Of a stretch of 62,409 bases of DNA, positions 1-8,474 are shown piece after piece; the first letter of the stretch is position 1, and each line of letters begins with the position of its first letter. A program made the translations under genes and the position numbers. The stretch lies in NCBI GenBank assembly GCA_021325275.1, contig JAJPHL010000018.1, positions 1 to 62,409 of the forward strand. The letters run 5' to 3'. Origin of the DNA: Terriglobia bacterium. GTDB taxonomy: Bacteria; Acidobacteriota; Terriglobia; JAJPHL01. The notes beneath the pieces were generated by a model. It made no database searches. It worked only from the letters and a program-made list of their open reading frames with translations, and was not told the DNA's origin.

Positions 1-114
1 AACGGTCTAATGGGTACGAAGAGAAATTCATCCTCGCCACCCACAGGGAGAGTAGCATAACCTCCGTGTATTAGCCAAGTATATTCTCGCCGAAAAAAAC
101 CGCAGTGCGAGTTC

Positions 115-2223
115 TTACGGGACGGCCTCGCGGCTCTCCAAATGTTTTTCGACCTCTGCGCGTGTCAACCACGCCGTGCGCATCTGCTTTTGCGCCGCAA
201 ATGTCAGTTGATCGCTGCGATGCGGCGATCCCGGCTGGGACGCGTTGCCGTAGTTCACGACGACGCGCGCTTGCACGGGATTGGAAAACTCGACGGCCGC
301 GACGAAGGAGTCGCCGCCTTCCGCACGCCCCGGATGACCCACGGGCGGCGAAAAATCGATCACGCGAAAAACGCCCAGGCCGCCGGTTGTGCCGTTGCCC
401 GGAAGATCGACCGAATCGCGTGTGAAACGATTAGCCTCGCCCCACGCGACGTCCGCCGTGCCAAATCGCGACTTGGTGGCCTCGGCCGCGTCTACCAGCA
501 CCGACAGGGCGCGTCGAGGATCGGCAATTCCGTTCGGCGTGCCCAGCGGATCGGCGGTGCTCCACGGCGTGGCCCAGGCGTGCGGCGCACCGGCCCAACG
601 CAGCGCGAAGCTGCCGAAAAGCACGGCGCCGCGGCTCGTCGCGTCGTAGGCGCGATCCCACTTCTGCAACACCAGCGCGGCGTCTTTGGCGTCTTGGCTA
701 TCGGATGCCATCGCGGTTTTGATCAAATCGTCGAGAACGCGGTCGGCCATTTCCGATCGCGTGGAATATTTCGCGGCCACCAGTTTGTCGAGAGTGAACG
801 CCGGTTCCACTCGCAGCATACGAATCGAACGCTGCGTCCGAAAACTCGCGCGCTGCGGAGCCATGTAGCCGGGGAATTTCGCGGCGTCGAGTTCCGGCGG
901 AAACGTCGAGGTCCACGGAGGGTCGTTGGAGTTTTGCAGCCAACCGGTTGATGGGTCCTCCAGTTGTGGCAGTTCGCTGAAGGAATGAACTTTTGTCCAA
1001 ACGTTGGCTTCGGAATCGCCCGGCACCACGCGCGACCAAAATCCCAGGTCCTTCTTCGCACGCACTGGCACCCGTCCGTTGAAGGCGTAGAAAATGTGTC
1101 CTTCGCGATCGGCGTAGAGCACGTTGAACATCGGGATTTGCAAATGGCCCAGCGCGGTCTGAAATTCCTTCAAATTGTGGGCCCGCGCCATCTCGAACCA
1201 CTCTTCGTCCGCGCCCGGCGCGTCGAGTCCCGCAACGCGCAGCGCGAACAGGCGGCCATTTGATTCGACTACCACCGGACCGTGGACCGATTTCCGCACC
1301 ACTAGGTCTTCTTCTTTCATCGCGCCGTTGTTCTCGCGGATTTTCAGCGTATGGTGCGAAATCTCGAAGGCTTTTTCCTTGCCTTCAAACAAATATCCTT
1401 CGCCGAGCGGAGCCAGCTCGTACACGTTCATCGCGGAAATCGGATTCACCGTATGGCTCCAGCCCAAATCGCCGTTGAATCCGATCACAATGACGGGCAA
1501 TCCTACTAATGAAGCCCCGTAAAGATGTACGCCCGGTGCGTTCCATTGCGCTTCGTAGAAAAGGTAGAGATCTTCCCACGGCAGGTGCGGATTCGCGAGC
1601 AGCATCGCGTGACCTGTCGACGTACGCTTCGGTGAAATCGCCCATGCGTTCGATCCAACTTCGGTGGCGTCAAGCGACGGCGCCGCCGCCACCGCTCGCG
1701 TTTGCGAATCGCGCACCTGCGTCCGCACCGCGACTTCGCTCGCCACAAACGTGTACTGGATCGCGCGCGCCGAATGTGCCATCACGTCGGCGGGAGTCAC
1801 CGGCAGCACCGCGCGCAGTTCCGGCGCGATGCGATCGCTGTGATCGTGCGCGTACGCGTTGATGCCCGCGGCAAACGCCGCGAGATATTTCGTGAACGCC
1901 GGTGATTGCTGTTTGGCCCACGCCGCGCCGAGTTCCGGAATGCCGTTGGTCACCACCCAGCGGTCGGACGCCGCGTATTTTTCTCCCCAATATTCCGCGG
2001 CCCGCCCGCGCGCTTGTCCATAGAGCCGCAGGATCAGGTCGCCGTGACTCTCCATCTGCGCATAGCCGAAGGCGCGAAACAGTTCGGCGTTATCTGCGGC
2101 GAAAATATGCGGCACGCCGTAGGTGTCCCACAGGATTTCCGTCGACGGCGTGGGTTTCGCCTGCGCCGTGGCGCCTGCGGCGGCCAGTGCGATGGAAAGC
2201 AGAAGAACAACGCGCCACTTCAT
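115..2223 (-). CDS. Penicillin acylase family N-terminal-nucleophile hydrolase, secreted
   Basis: A 702-residue protein of the penicillin/cephalosporin/acyl-homoserine-lactone acylase family, enzymes that cleave an amide after self-cleavage into two chains. Residues 1-21 form a signal peptide (hydrophobic run ending ATAQA), so it should act in the periplasm. The expected processing site is Gly190-Ser191 in the motif VGSNAWA, with Ser191 the future N-terminal nucleophile. The N-terminal GVPHIFA and downstream NPHLPW are family hallmarks. The start chosen is the ATG whose A overlaps the TGA of pheA (ATGA overlap). The open frame continues upstream only as a shadow of pheA. Coupling to pheA suggests cotranscription, but a link to phenylalanine synthesis is not evident. 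The natural substrate cannot be told from sequence. Confidence 0.9.
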   Translation of the reverse strand: MKWRVVLLLSIALAAAGATAQAKPTPSTEILWDTYGVPHIFAADNAELFRAFGYAQMESHGDLILRLYGQARGRAAEYWGEKYAASDRWVVTNGIPELGAAWAKQQSPAFTKYLAAFAAGINAYAHDHSDRIAPELRAVLPVTPADVMAHSARAIQYTFVASEVAVRTQVRDSQTRAVAAAPSLDATEVGSNAWAISPKRTSTGHAMLLANPHLPWEDLYLFYEAQWNAPGVHLYGASLVGLPVIVIGFNGDLGWSHTVNPISAMNVYELAPLGEGYLFEGKEKAFEISHHTLKIRENNGAMKEEDLVVRKSVHGPVVVESNGRLFALRVAGLDAPGADEEWFEMARAHNLKEFQTALGHLQIPMFNVLYADREGHIFYAFNGRVPVRAKKDLGFWSRVVPGDSEANVWTKVHSFSELPQLEDPSTGWLQNSNDPPWTSTFPPELDAAKFPGYMAPQRASFRTQRSIRMLRVEPAFTLDKLVAAKYSTRSEMADRVLDDLIKTAMASDSQDAKDAALVLQKWDRAYDATSRGAVLFGSFALRWAGAPHAWATPWSTADPLGTPNGIADPRRALSVLVDAAEATKSRFGTADVAWGEANRFTRDSVDLPGNGTTGGLGVFRVIDFSPPVGHPGRAEGGDSFVAAVEFSNPVQARVVVNYGNASQPGSPHRSDQLTFAAQKQMRTAWLTRAEVEKHLESREAVP

Positions 2224-3041
2224 TTCACCACCTCGTACGATCCGAGCACGCGCAGCATGTCGGTCAGTTCGCCAAGATGGCGCAGCGCATTGCGGCAGCG
2301 TTCGTCGGTGGGGCGTCCCATGAAATCGACGTAGAAAAGGTATTCCCACGGCTTGCCGTGCAGCGGATGCGACTCGATCTTCACTAAATTGATGTCGCGC
2401 AGAGCCAGAACGGCCAGGCACTTGAACAGCGCGCCCGGTTTGTTCGGCGTGGTGAACACGATCGACGTTTTCACGGCGCGCTCGGCCTTCCATCCGCGGC
2501 GCGTGCGCGCCAGCAGAAAGAATCGTGTGAAGTTGGCCTTGTCGTCCTCCAGTCCGCGCATCAGGATCTTCGCGCCATAGATTCCGCCGGCGGCCGCGGG
2601 CGCGATCGCCGCGGCGTCCTCGGGACGTTGTTCCATCAACATTTTCACGGAGCCGGCGGTGTCGTAGAACTGGACGGGCGCAATCTTGGGGTGCCGGCGG
2701 AAAAACGCGCGGCACTGGTTCAGCGCCACCGGATGCGAGAAGACACGGCGGATTTTCGCGAACGTCACGCCGGGCGGCACCAGCAAATTGTGGACGATGC
2801 GCACTTGCGTCTCGGCAAGAATCACCATGTGGTGGCGTAGCAGCAAATCGAAGTTGTCGTGCACCGATCCCGCGAGAGAATTCTCCATCGGAAGCACGCC
2901 GCGATCCGCTTCGCCGCGCTCCAGGCGGCGAAACGCTTCTTCAAAACTGGCGCACGGCGCCAACTCGATGTTCTTGCCCAGAAACTTGTGGCACGCTTCT
3001 TCGCTGAACGCTCCCCGCTCTCCCTGAAACACAACGCGCAT
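2220..3041 (-). CDS. pheA: Prephenate dehydratase
   Basis: Converts prephenate to phenylpyruvate in phenylalanine synthesis; cytosolic. The 273-residue product has the periplasmic-binding-like catalytic domain (GERGAFSEEAC near the N-terminus, PMENSLAGSVHDN, then DTAGSVKM and NFTRFF with the catalytic Thr). It is followed by an ACT domain (KTSIVFTTPNKPGALFKCL, INLVKIESHPL) that normally binds phenylalanine for feedback inhibition. No chorismate mutase domain is fused. The ATG at 3041 has AGGAGG nine bases upstream; an in-frame TTG two codons earlier lies too close to that ribosome-binding site. The gene ends in an ATGA overlap with the acylase gene. Confidence 0.95.
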   Translation of the reverse strand: MRVVFQGERGAFSEEACHKFLGKNIELAPCASFEEAFRRLERGEADRGVLPMENSLAGSVHDNFDLLLRHHMVILAETQVRIVHNLLVPPGVTFAKIRRVFSHPVALNQCRAFFRRHPKIAPVQFYDTAGSVKMLMEQRPEDAAAIAPAAAGGIYGAKILMRGLEDDKANFTRFFLLARTRRGWKAERAVKTSIVFTTPNKPGALFKCLAVLALRDINLVKIESHPLHGKPWEYLFYVDFMGRPTDERCRNALRHLGELTDMLRVLGSYEVVK

Positions 3042-3122
3042 CGGCAACTTCCTCCTGGCTCCGATTATAGTGGAACGCCCGACAACAATTTACAGCTAAC
3101 CAACCCGCTCCTATTGCGTCTA

Positions 3123-3160
3123 CATAGGAGTGATGGTATTCCTATGGCCCAGGCATAGGA
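3123..3160. promoter_or_regulatory. Triple half-site upstream of padR, probable PadR operator
   Basis: The heptamer CATAGGA (3123-3129) is followed by its exact reverse complement TCCTATG (3140-3146) and then by CATAGGA again (3154-3160). The spacers are 10 and 7 bp. The array ends 16 bp before the ATG of the PadR gene. PadR regulators commonly repress their own operon through such dyads. Seen: the three half-sites. Inferred: that they bind this regulator. Confidence 0.6.
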
Positions 3161-3176
3161 AAGGCCGAGGAGGGAT

Positions 3177-3515
3177 ATGGGTAACAAACCTGACGTTTGG
3201 CAGGGCACGCTGGCCCTGATGATCCTGAAGACCATCGACACGCTCGGTCCGCTGCACGGATACGGCATCGCGCGGCGCATCGAACAAACCTCGGGCGACC
3301 GGCTGGCGCTGAACTACGGCACGCTCTATCCCGCGCTGATCCGCCTGGAGCAGGAAGGCGCGATCGTTTCCTACTGGGGCACGTCGGACAACAACCGCAA
3401 GGCCAAGTTCTATCGTCTTACCGCCGCCGGACGCCGGCAGCTTCGCCGCGAGACTCGCAGTTGGGAAGAGAAGACCGCGATTGTCACTGCATTCTTGACC
3501 GCATCGGAGGGATAA
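3177..3515 (+). CDS. PadR family transcriptional regulator
   Basis: A 112-residue winged-helix regulator of the short PadR type. Typical sequence: WQGTLALMILKTI, GPLHGYGIARRIE, LNYGTLYPALIRLEQEG and the wing region KAKFYRLTAAGRRQL, followed by a C-terminal dimerisation helix. The start is fixed by GAGGAGGG just upstream of ATG. It lies 3 bp before a large duplicated permease gene on the same strand, the usual acidobacterial arrangement in which a PadR protein controls an ADOP-type permease. A triple half-site array directly upstream suggests autoregulation. The inducing ligand is unknown. Confidence 0.93.
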   Translation: MGNKPDVWQGTLALMILKTIDTLGPLHGYGIARRIEQTSGDRLALNYGTLYPALIRLEQEGAIVSYWGTSDNNRKAKFYRLTAAGRRQLRRETRSWEEKTAIVTAFLTASEG

Positions 3516-3518
3516 CGC

Positions 3519-6179
3519 ATGAAACGCTTGCGCACTTGGCTCATGAGACTGATCGGATCGCTGGGGCACTCGCACGAGCGCGACATACAAGAGGAGATCG
3601 CGGCCAATTTGGAAATGAACGTCGCCGACAACGTGCGCTCCGGCATGACGCCCGACGCCGCGCGTCGCGCCGCCATCCTGAAGATGGGCGGGCCGGCGCA
3701 AATCGCCGAGTCGGCGCGCGAGCAGCGCACGATGCCGCTTTTTGAGAACATCGCCCGCGACACTCGCTTCGCCTTCCGCCAGTTGCGCAAGAATCCCGGA
3801 TTCACGTGTACCGCCATGCTGATGCTCGGCGCGGGCATCTGCTCGGCCGTGGCAATCTTTGCGTTTGTCGATGCCGCGCTCATCAAGCCGCTGCCGTATC
3901 GCGATCCGTCGCGCTTGGTTGGCGTTTACGAACACACCGATCACTGCGACTTCTGCAATCTTTCTTATCTCGACTATCTCGATTGGAAGAAACTTAACAC
4001 GGTCTTCACGGCGCTGGAAGTCTACAACCATAATGATTTCCGCATTGTGACGCCGCGCGGTTCCGAATCGGTGCTGGCGTCGCGCGTCAGCGCCGGATTT
4101 TTCCGTGTGCTCGGCGTGACGCCAATCCTGGGTCGCGATTTTACCGCCGGTGAAGATGCCGCCGGCGCGCCGCCCACGCTACTCTTGAGTTACGCGACTT
4201 GGCAGAATCGCTATGGCGGACGCCGCGATATCGTGGGACAAACCGTCGTGCTGCAGGACGCGCCCGCCACCATCGTCGGCGTGTTGCCGCGCGAGTTTCA
4301 TTTTGCTCCCGCCGAGCCCGCGGAATTCTGGATGCCGCTGCGTCCCGAAAATAGTTGCGAGAAGCGGCGCACTTGCCACAACCTCTACGGCGTGGCGCGG
4401 TTGAAGGACGGCGTGTCACAGCAAACCGCGTTTGCCAACACGTTGTTGATCGCAAAACAACTCGAAAAGCAATATCCCGATTCGAATCGCGGACAAGGCG
4501 CGAACATGCAGCCGCTGTCGGAAGCGATCGCCGGCAAAATCCGGCCCCTGTTGCTGATCCTCCTCACCGGCGCGGGACTCCTGCTGATGATCGCATGCGT
4601 AAACGTAGCGAACTTGTTGCTGGTCCGCGCGGAGGGACGCCGCCGTGAAGTCGCAGTGCGCGGCGCGCTGGGCGCGTCGCCCGCGCGGATCGGTGGTCAG
4701 TTTGCGACCGAAGGATTCCTGCTGGTCTTCATGGGCGGCGGTATCGGATTGCTGGCGTCTTATTGGACCATGCAGTTGCTCCGCAATCTGATTCCGCCCG
4801 ACATGCTGGCGCGCATGCCGTACATGTTGCGACTCGATCTGAACGCGCGCGTCCTTGCATTTGCCGCGATCGTTTCGGTGCTGGCCGCGGTGTTATTTTC
4901 GATTGTGCCGAGTTTGCGTCTTTCGCGTGAAGCGATGCTCGGGGCGATTCACTCGGGCGCCAGCCGCGGCTTCTCGAGTCGAGGCGTCGCGGGAAATTCC
5001 TGGCGCGGCCTCGGATCGAAACTCGTGATTGTCGAACTCGCGACGGCCATGGTGCTAATGGTAGGTGCCGGCCTTTTGACAAAGAGCTTTCACCGCTTGA
5101 TGCGCGTGGATGTCAACTTTCAGCACGATCATCTCGCGATCTTGGAACTCGACGGACCGAGGGAGCGCTATGGGAAAGATGAGCAGGCCGTGGCGTGGTC
5201 GCGCCGGACTCTCGCGCGTGTGGCGGCCCTGCCGGGTGTGACGTCGGTGGGCACCACGTCGACGCTGCCGGTGGACTGCAATTGCAACACCAGTTGGATC
5301 GTGATCCCAGGCCGGCCGGACAACGGTGAACACAACGACGTGCTCGAACGCGATGTCAGCGCCGGCTATCTCGAAACATTGCGCGCACCGCTGATTCGTG
5401 GACGCTTTTTCACCGACGACGAGGACTACACCAAGCCCCGAGTGCTGGTGATCAATCAAGCGCTCGCGGACAAATACTTTCCCGGAGAAGATCCCCTCGG
5501 GAAGAACATTGCTTTCTTCGGCCATCCCGACAAAATGATGAAGATTGTCGGTGTCGTCGCCAATCTTCGGGAGGCCGCCCTCGATTCCGAAATTCGGCCC
5601 GCGGTATACATGCCGTTCAATCAAGAGACCGATTCGTACTTCGGCTTGGTGGTGCGCACGACGCAATCGGAAGCGTCCATTCTTCCGGCGCTCGTGGCGG
5701 CGGCGCATGAAATCGATCCCGACGTAGCCGCGTCGCGCTCCGGCACAATGGACACGCGCATTCAAACGGGACTGCCCGCGTACATGCGGCGCTCGGCCGC
5801 GTGGCTCGTCGGCGGATTCGCGGTGCTGGCGTTACTGCTCGGCGTCATCGGGATTTACGGAGTGATCGCGTATTCGGTGAGCCAGCGCACGCGCGAAATC
5901 GGCGTACGCATGGCACTCGGTGCGCGGCGGTCCGCCGTGTACACGATGGTCCTCGGCGAAGCGGGACGCCTGAGTCTCGCGGGGATCGCATGCGGCGTGC
6001 TGTGTTCGCTCGCGTCGGCCACGCTGATCTCGAGTTTTCTCTTCAACACACCGCCGCGCGACATCGCGACGCTAGTGTGGGTCGCGCTGACGCTGGGCGG
6101 AGCGTCACTCGTCGCGAGCTTTGTGCCGGCGCGTCGCGCCGCGTCGGTGGATCCGGCGACGGCTCTGCGTGCGGAGTAA
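3519..6179 (+). CDS. ADOP family duplicated ABC-type permease (MacB/FtsX-like)
   Basis: An 886-residue membrane protein with two FtsX-like permease modules, each a periplasmic MacB_PCD domain followed by membrane helices. An N-terminal cytoplasmic segment (residues 1-70) carries the acidobacterial signature RDIQEEIAANLEMN. The first transmembrane helix follows RFAFRQLRKNPGFT at about residue 90. The first permease module lies around residues 350-460 (GAGLLLMIACVNVANLL, GRRREVAVRGALGA) and the second near the C-terminus (SQRTREIGVRMALGARR). The family is abundant in Solibacter-type genomes and usually lacks a cognate ATPase, as here. Export of peptides, lipids or toxic compounds is possible; the substrate is unknown. 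Cotranscribed with the preceding padR. Confidence 0.93.
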   Translation: MKRLRTWLMRLIGSLGHSHERDIQEEIAANLEMNVADNVRSGMTPDAARRAAILKMGGPAQIAESAREQRTMPLFENIARDTRFAFRQLRKNPGFTCTAMLMLGAGICSAVAIFAFVDAALIKPLPYRDPSRLVGVYEHTDHCDFCNLSYLDYLDWKKLNTVFTALEVYNHNDFRIVTPRGSESVLASRVSAGFFRVLGVTPILGRDFTAGEDAAGAPPTLLLSYATWQNRYGGRRDIVGQTVVLQDAPATIVGVLPREFHFAPAEPAEFWMPLRPENSCEKRRTCHNLYGVARLKDGVSQQTAFANTLLIAKQLEKQYPDSNRGQGANMQPLSEAIAGKIRPLLLILLTGAGLLLMIACVNVANLLLVRAEGRRREVAVRGALGASPARIGGQFATEGFLLVFMGGGIGLLASYWTMQLLRNLIPPDMLARMPYMLRLDLNARVLAFAAIVSVLAAVLFSIVPSLRLSREAMLGAIHSGASRGFSSRGVAGNSWRGLGSKLVIVELATAMVLMVGAGLLTKSFHRLMRVDVNFQHDHLAILELDGPRERYGKDEQAVAWSRRTLARVAALPGVTSVGTTSTLPVDCNCNTSWIVIPGRPDNGEHNDVLERDVSAGYLETLRAPLIRGRFFTDDEDYTKPRVLVINQALADKYFPGEDPLGKNIAFFGHPDKMMKIVGVVANLREAALDSEIRPAVYMPFNQETDSYFGLVVRTTQSEASILPALVAAAHEIDPDVAASRSGTMDTRIQTGLPAYMRRSAAWLVGGFAVLALLLGVIGIYGVIAYSVSQRTREIGVRMALGARRSAVYTMVLGEAGRLSLAGIACGVLCSLASATLISSFLFNTPPRDIATLVWVALTLGGASLVASFVPARRAASVDPATALRAE

Positions 6180-6246
6180 TCTGCCGCCTCTCTCCGGTAA
6201 CTTCGCTCACAACGGACGCGACACCGAAGTTTTCGGCCTCTATGGA

Positions 6247-6267
6247 GGACGCGCGGTTGTCGCGTCC
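6247..6267. repeat. Hairpin between the ADOP permease and trpE
   Basis: A perfect 7-bp stem (GGACGCG / CGCGTCC) with a 7-base loop, about 70 bp after the permease stop. No run of T follows, so it is at best a weak terminator or pause site. Confidence 0.4.
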
Positions 6268-6301
6268 TGTTCGCTCTGCGGCGGTTACTTCGATGTACAA
6301 T

Positions 6302-6325
6302 GGATCACGTGACGTCACATGATCC
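6302..6325. promoter_or_regulatory. 24-bp near-perfect palindrome over the trpE start codon
   Basis: The half GGATCACGTGAC is followed by GTCACATGATCC. The two halves are reverse complements except for one pair (C at 6308 against A at 6319). The ATG of trpE is 6319-6321, inside the right half. As RNA it would fold into a stem with an ACGU loop and bury the start codon. As DNA it could be an operator. No conventional ribosome-binding site precedes this ATG. Confidence 0.5.
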
Positions 6326-7842
6326 CCGATCTGAAGACCTTCCTTGGTCTGGCCCAAGCGGCCAGCTCCTCCGCCGCCTCCGCGTCGCATCGGGTGATCC
6401 CGGTGTGGAAGCCGGTGCTCGCCGATTTGCTGACGCCGAGCGGTGCGTATCTGCGCCTGGCGCGTAAAGCGAAACACGCATTTCTCCTGGAATCGATTGA
6501 AGGCGGCGAGCGCGTCGCGCGCTATACGTTTTTGGGCGCCGATCCGCACTTGATCGTGCGCGCCCGCGGCGAAGCGATCGAAATTTGGGATCGTGGCACG
6601 GTCACGCATCGCCACGGAAAAGTTCTCGACACGCTGCGCGAGATCGCCGCGCGATACAAGCCGGTGCACGTGCCCATCACAGGCGGCCATGCGTTACCGC
6701 CGTTTTCCGCGGGCGCCGTCGGCTACATCGGCTACGACGTGGTGGGACAATTCGAGCGCGTCCCGCCGCCCAAACCCGCCGGCGACACGGGATTGCCCGA
6801 CGCCGTGCTGATGTTCTTTTCGAATTTGCTGGCGTTTGATCACGTGAAGCATGAAATCTTGATCATTTCGAACGTGCATTGCGAGCCGGGCATGTCGCGC
6901 GCCAAACTCACCGCCGCCTACAAAAGCGCCGAACGCGAAATCGCGCGGCTGGAAAAAGTATTGGCCGCGCCGCTTTCCGCGCCGCGCGTGGGTCGAAAGA
7001 CGAAAGTGCGTCTCAAGCAAAACATGACGCAGCCGCAATTCGAAGACGCGATCCGCAAATGCAAGGAGTACATCGCGGCCGGCGACATTTTTCAGGTCGT
7101 GTATTCCTTGCGTCGTGAAGCGGAGTTGCCGGCCGACCCGTTTTCCGTCTATCGCACGCTGCGCACGGTGAATCCATCGCCGTACATGTTTTTCCTGAAG
7201 ATGGGCGACGACGTAGTGCTGGGATCGTCGCCGGAAATGCTGGTGCGCGTCACCGGACGCGAGATCGAATATCGGCCGATCGCGGGAACGCGGCGTCGCG
7301 GCGCGAACGAGGCGGAAGATGAAGCCTTGGCGCGCGAGCTTATGTCCGATGAAAAAGAGCGCGCCGAACACATCATGCTCGTCGACCTGGGACGCAACGA
7401 CGTGGGCCGTGTCGCCGCATACGGATCGGTGCACGTGCCGCCAGGCGGCTTGATGTTCGTGGAGCGCTACTCGCACGTGATGCATTTGGTGTCGAGCGTG
7501 CGCGGAAAACTGCGTTCTGGTCTCGACATGTTCGACGTGTTTGCGTCGTGCTTCCCGGCGGGTACGCTGTCGGGCGCGCCGAAAGTTCGTGCCATGGAAG
7601 TGATTCACGAACTCGAACCGACCCGCCGCGGGATCTACGGAGGCGCGGTGCTCTACATGGATTACGCGGGGAATCTCGATTCCTGCATCGCGATCCGCAC
7701 GCTGGCGATTCGCGGCAAGCGCGCGTACCTGCAAGTGGGTGCGGGGATCGTGTACGATTCCGATCCCACGTTTGAATACGAGGAATGCATGAACAAGAGC
7801 CGGGCTCTAGTGCGCGCCATCGAAGAGGCCGCGGGAGTATAG
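6319..7842 (+). CDS. trpE: Anthranilate synthase component I
   Basis: Converts chorismate to anthranilate using ammonia supplied by TrpG; first step of tryptophan synthesis. The 507-residue product has the N-terminal regulatory domain with the tryptophan-site motif FLLESIEGGE (about residue 54) and the chorismate-binding domain. Key motifs are PIAGTRRRG, DEKERAEHIMLVDLGRNDVGRV and FPAGTLSGAPKVRAME. trpG follows after one base. The assigned ATG lacks a clear ribosome-binding site and sits in a 24-bp palindrome, so the first few residues are less certain. No leader peptide with tandem Trp codons was found upstream. Confidence 0.96.
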   Translation: MIPDLKTFLGLAQAASSSAASASHRVIPVWKPVLADLLTPSGAYLRLARKAKHAFLLESIEGGERVARYTFLGADPHLIVRARGEAIEIWDRGTVTHRHGKVLDTLREIAARYKPVHVPITGGHALPPFSAGAVGYIGYDVVGQFERVPPPKPAGDTGLPDAVLMFFSNLLAFDHVKHEILIISNVHCEPGMSRAKLTAAYKSAEREIARLEKVLAAPLSAPRVGRKTKVRLKQNMTQPQFEDAIRKCKEYIAAGDIFQVVYSLRREAELPADPFSVYRTLRTVNPSPYMFFLKMGDDVVLGSSPEMLVRVTGREIEYRPIAGTRRRGANEAEDEALARELMSDEKERAEHIMLVDLGRNDVGRVAAYGSVHVPPGGLMFVERYSHVMHLVSSVRGKLRSGLDMFDVFASCFPAGTLSGAPKVRAMEVIHELEPTRRGIYGGAVLYMDYAGNLDSCIAIRTLAIRGKRAYLQVGAGIVYDSDPTFEYEECMNKSRALVRAIEEAAGV

Positions 7843-7843
7843 G

Positions 7844-8407
7844 ATGATCTTCGTTCTCGACAACTACGATTCGTTCACGTACAACCTGGTGCAGTATCTC
7901 GGCGAGTTGGGCGCCGATCCCGTGGTGCGCCGCAACGATCAAGTGACGGTCGACGAAGTGGAAGCCATGCGTCCCGAGCGCATCGTCGTGTCGCCGGGAC
8001 CGTGTACGCCGAAGGAAGCGGGCATTTCCGTGGAGCTGATCCGCCGCATGTCGCCGCGCGTGCCGGTGTTGGGCGTCTGCCTGGGACATCAGTCGATGGG
8101 CGAAGCTTTTGGAGGAGTGGTGGGGCGGGCAGAGAAAGTGATGCACGGCAAAACCAGCCGCATTCACCACGACGGCCGCACGATTTTCCAAGGCGTCGAA
8201 CAGGATTTTGTGGCCACGCGCTATCACTCGCTGATCGTGTTCGAAGACACGCTGCCCGCGGAACTGGAAGTGTCGGCGCGCACGCCCGACGGTACGATCA
8301 TGGGCCTGCGCCATCGCCAGTACAAGATGGAAGGCGTGCAGTTCCATCCGGAATCGATCCTGACGACGGTCGGCAAAGATTTGCTGCGAAATTTTCTGAA
8401 GCTGTAG
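7844..8407 (+). CDS. trpG: Anthranilate synthase component II, glutamine amidotransferase
   Basis: Class I glutamine amidotransferase of 187 residues that releases ammonia from glutamine for TrpE. It may also serve 4-amino-4-deoxychorismate synthesis, since the family includes dual-function PabA/TrpG proteins. Motifs: N-terminal DNYDSFTYNLVQYL, oxyanion strand SPGPCTP, nucleophile elbow GVCLGHQ (Cys), and the C-terminal His-Glu in VQFHPESI. It starts one base after the trpE stop, so the two are translationally linked. No further trp genes follow; the rest of the pathway is elsewhere. Confidence 0.95.
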   Translation: MIFVLDNYDSFTYNLVQYLGELGADPVVRRNDQVTVDEVEAMRPERIVVSPGPCTPKEAGISVELIRRMSPRVPVLGVCLGHQSMGEAFGGVVGRAEKVMHGKTSRIHHDGRTIFQGVEQDFVATRYHSLIVFEDTLPAELEVSARTPDGTIMGLRHRQYKMEGVQFHPESILTTVGKDLLRNFLKL

Positions 8408-8474
8408 TTCACAGAATGGCATCCCTCTACAACATTCTATTCACGCCCCTAAAGAACAGCAGTATGATTCTCTT

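Noticed and set aside
2224-2715. A 164-codon upstream extension of the acylase frame
   Set aside because: It overlaps pheA completely; the signal peptide begins at the ATG at 2223, which overlaps the pheA stop in the usual ATGA manner.
6180-6318. Search for a trp leader peptide and attenuator
   Set aside because: No short frame with tandem Trp codons and no terminator followed by T residues was found; only a 7-bp stem and the start-codon palindrome.
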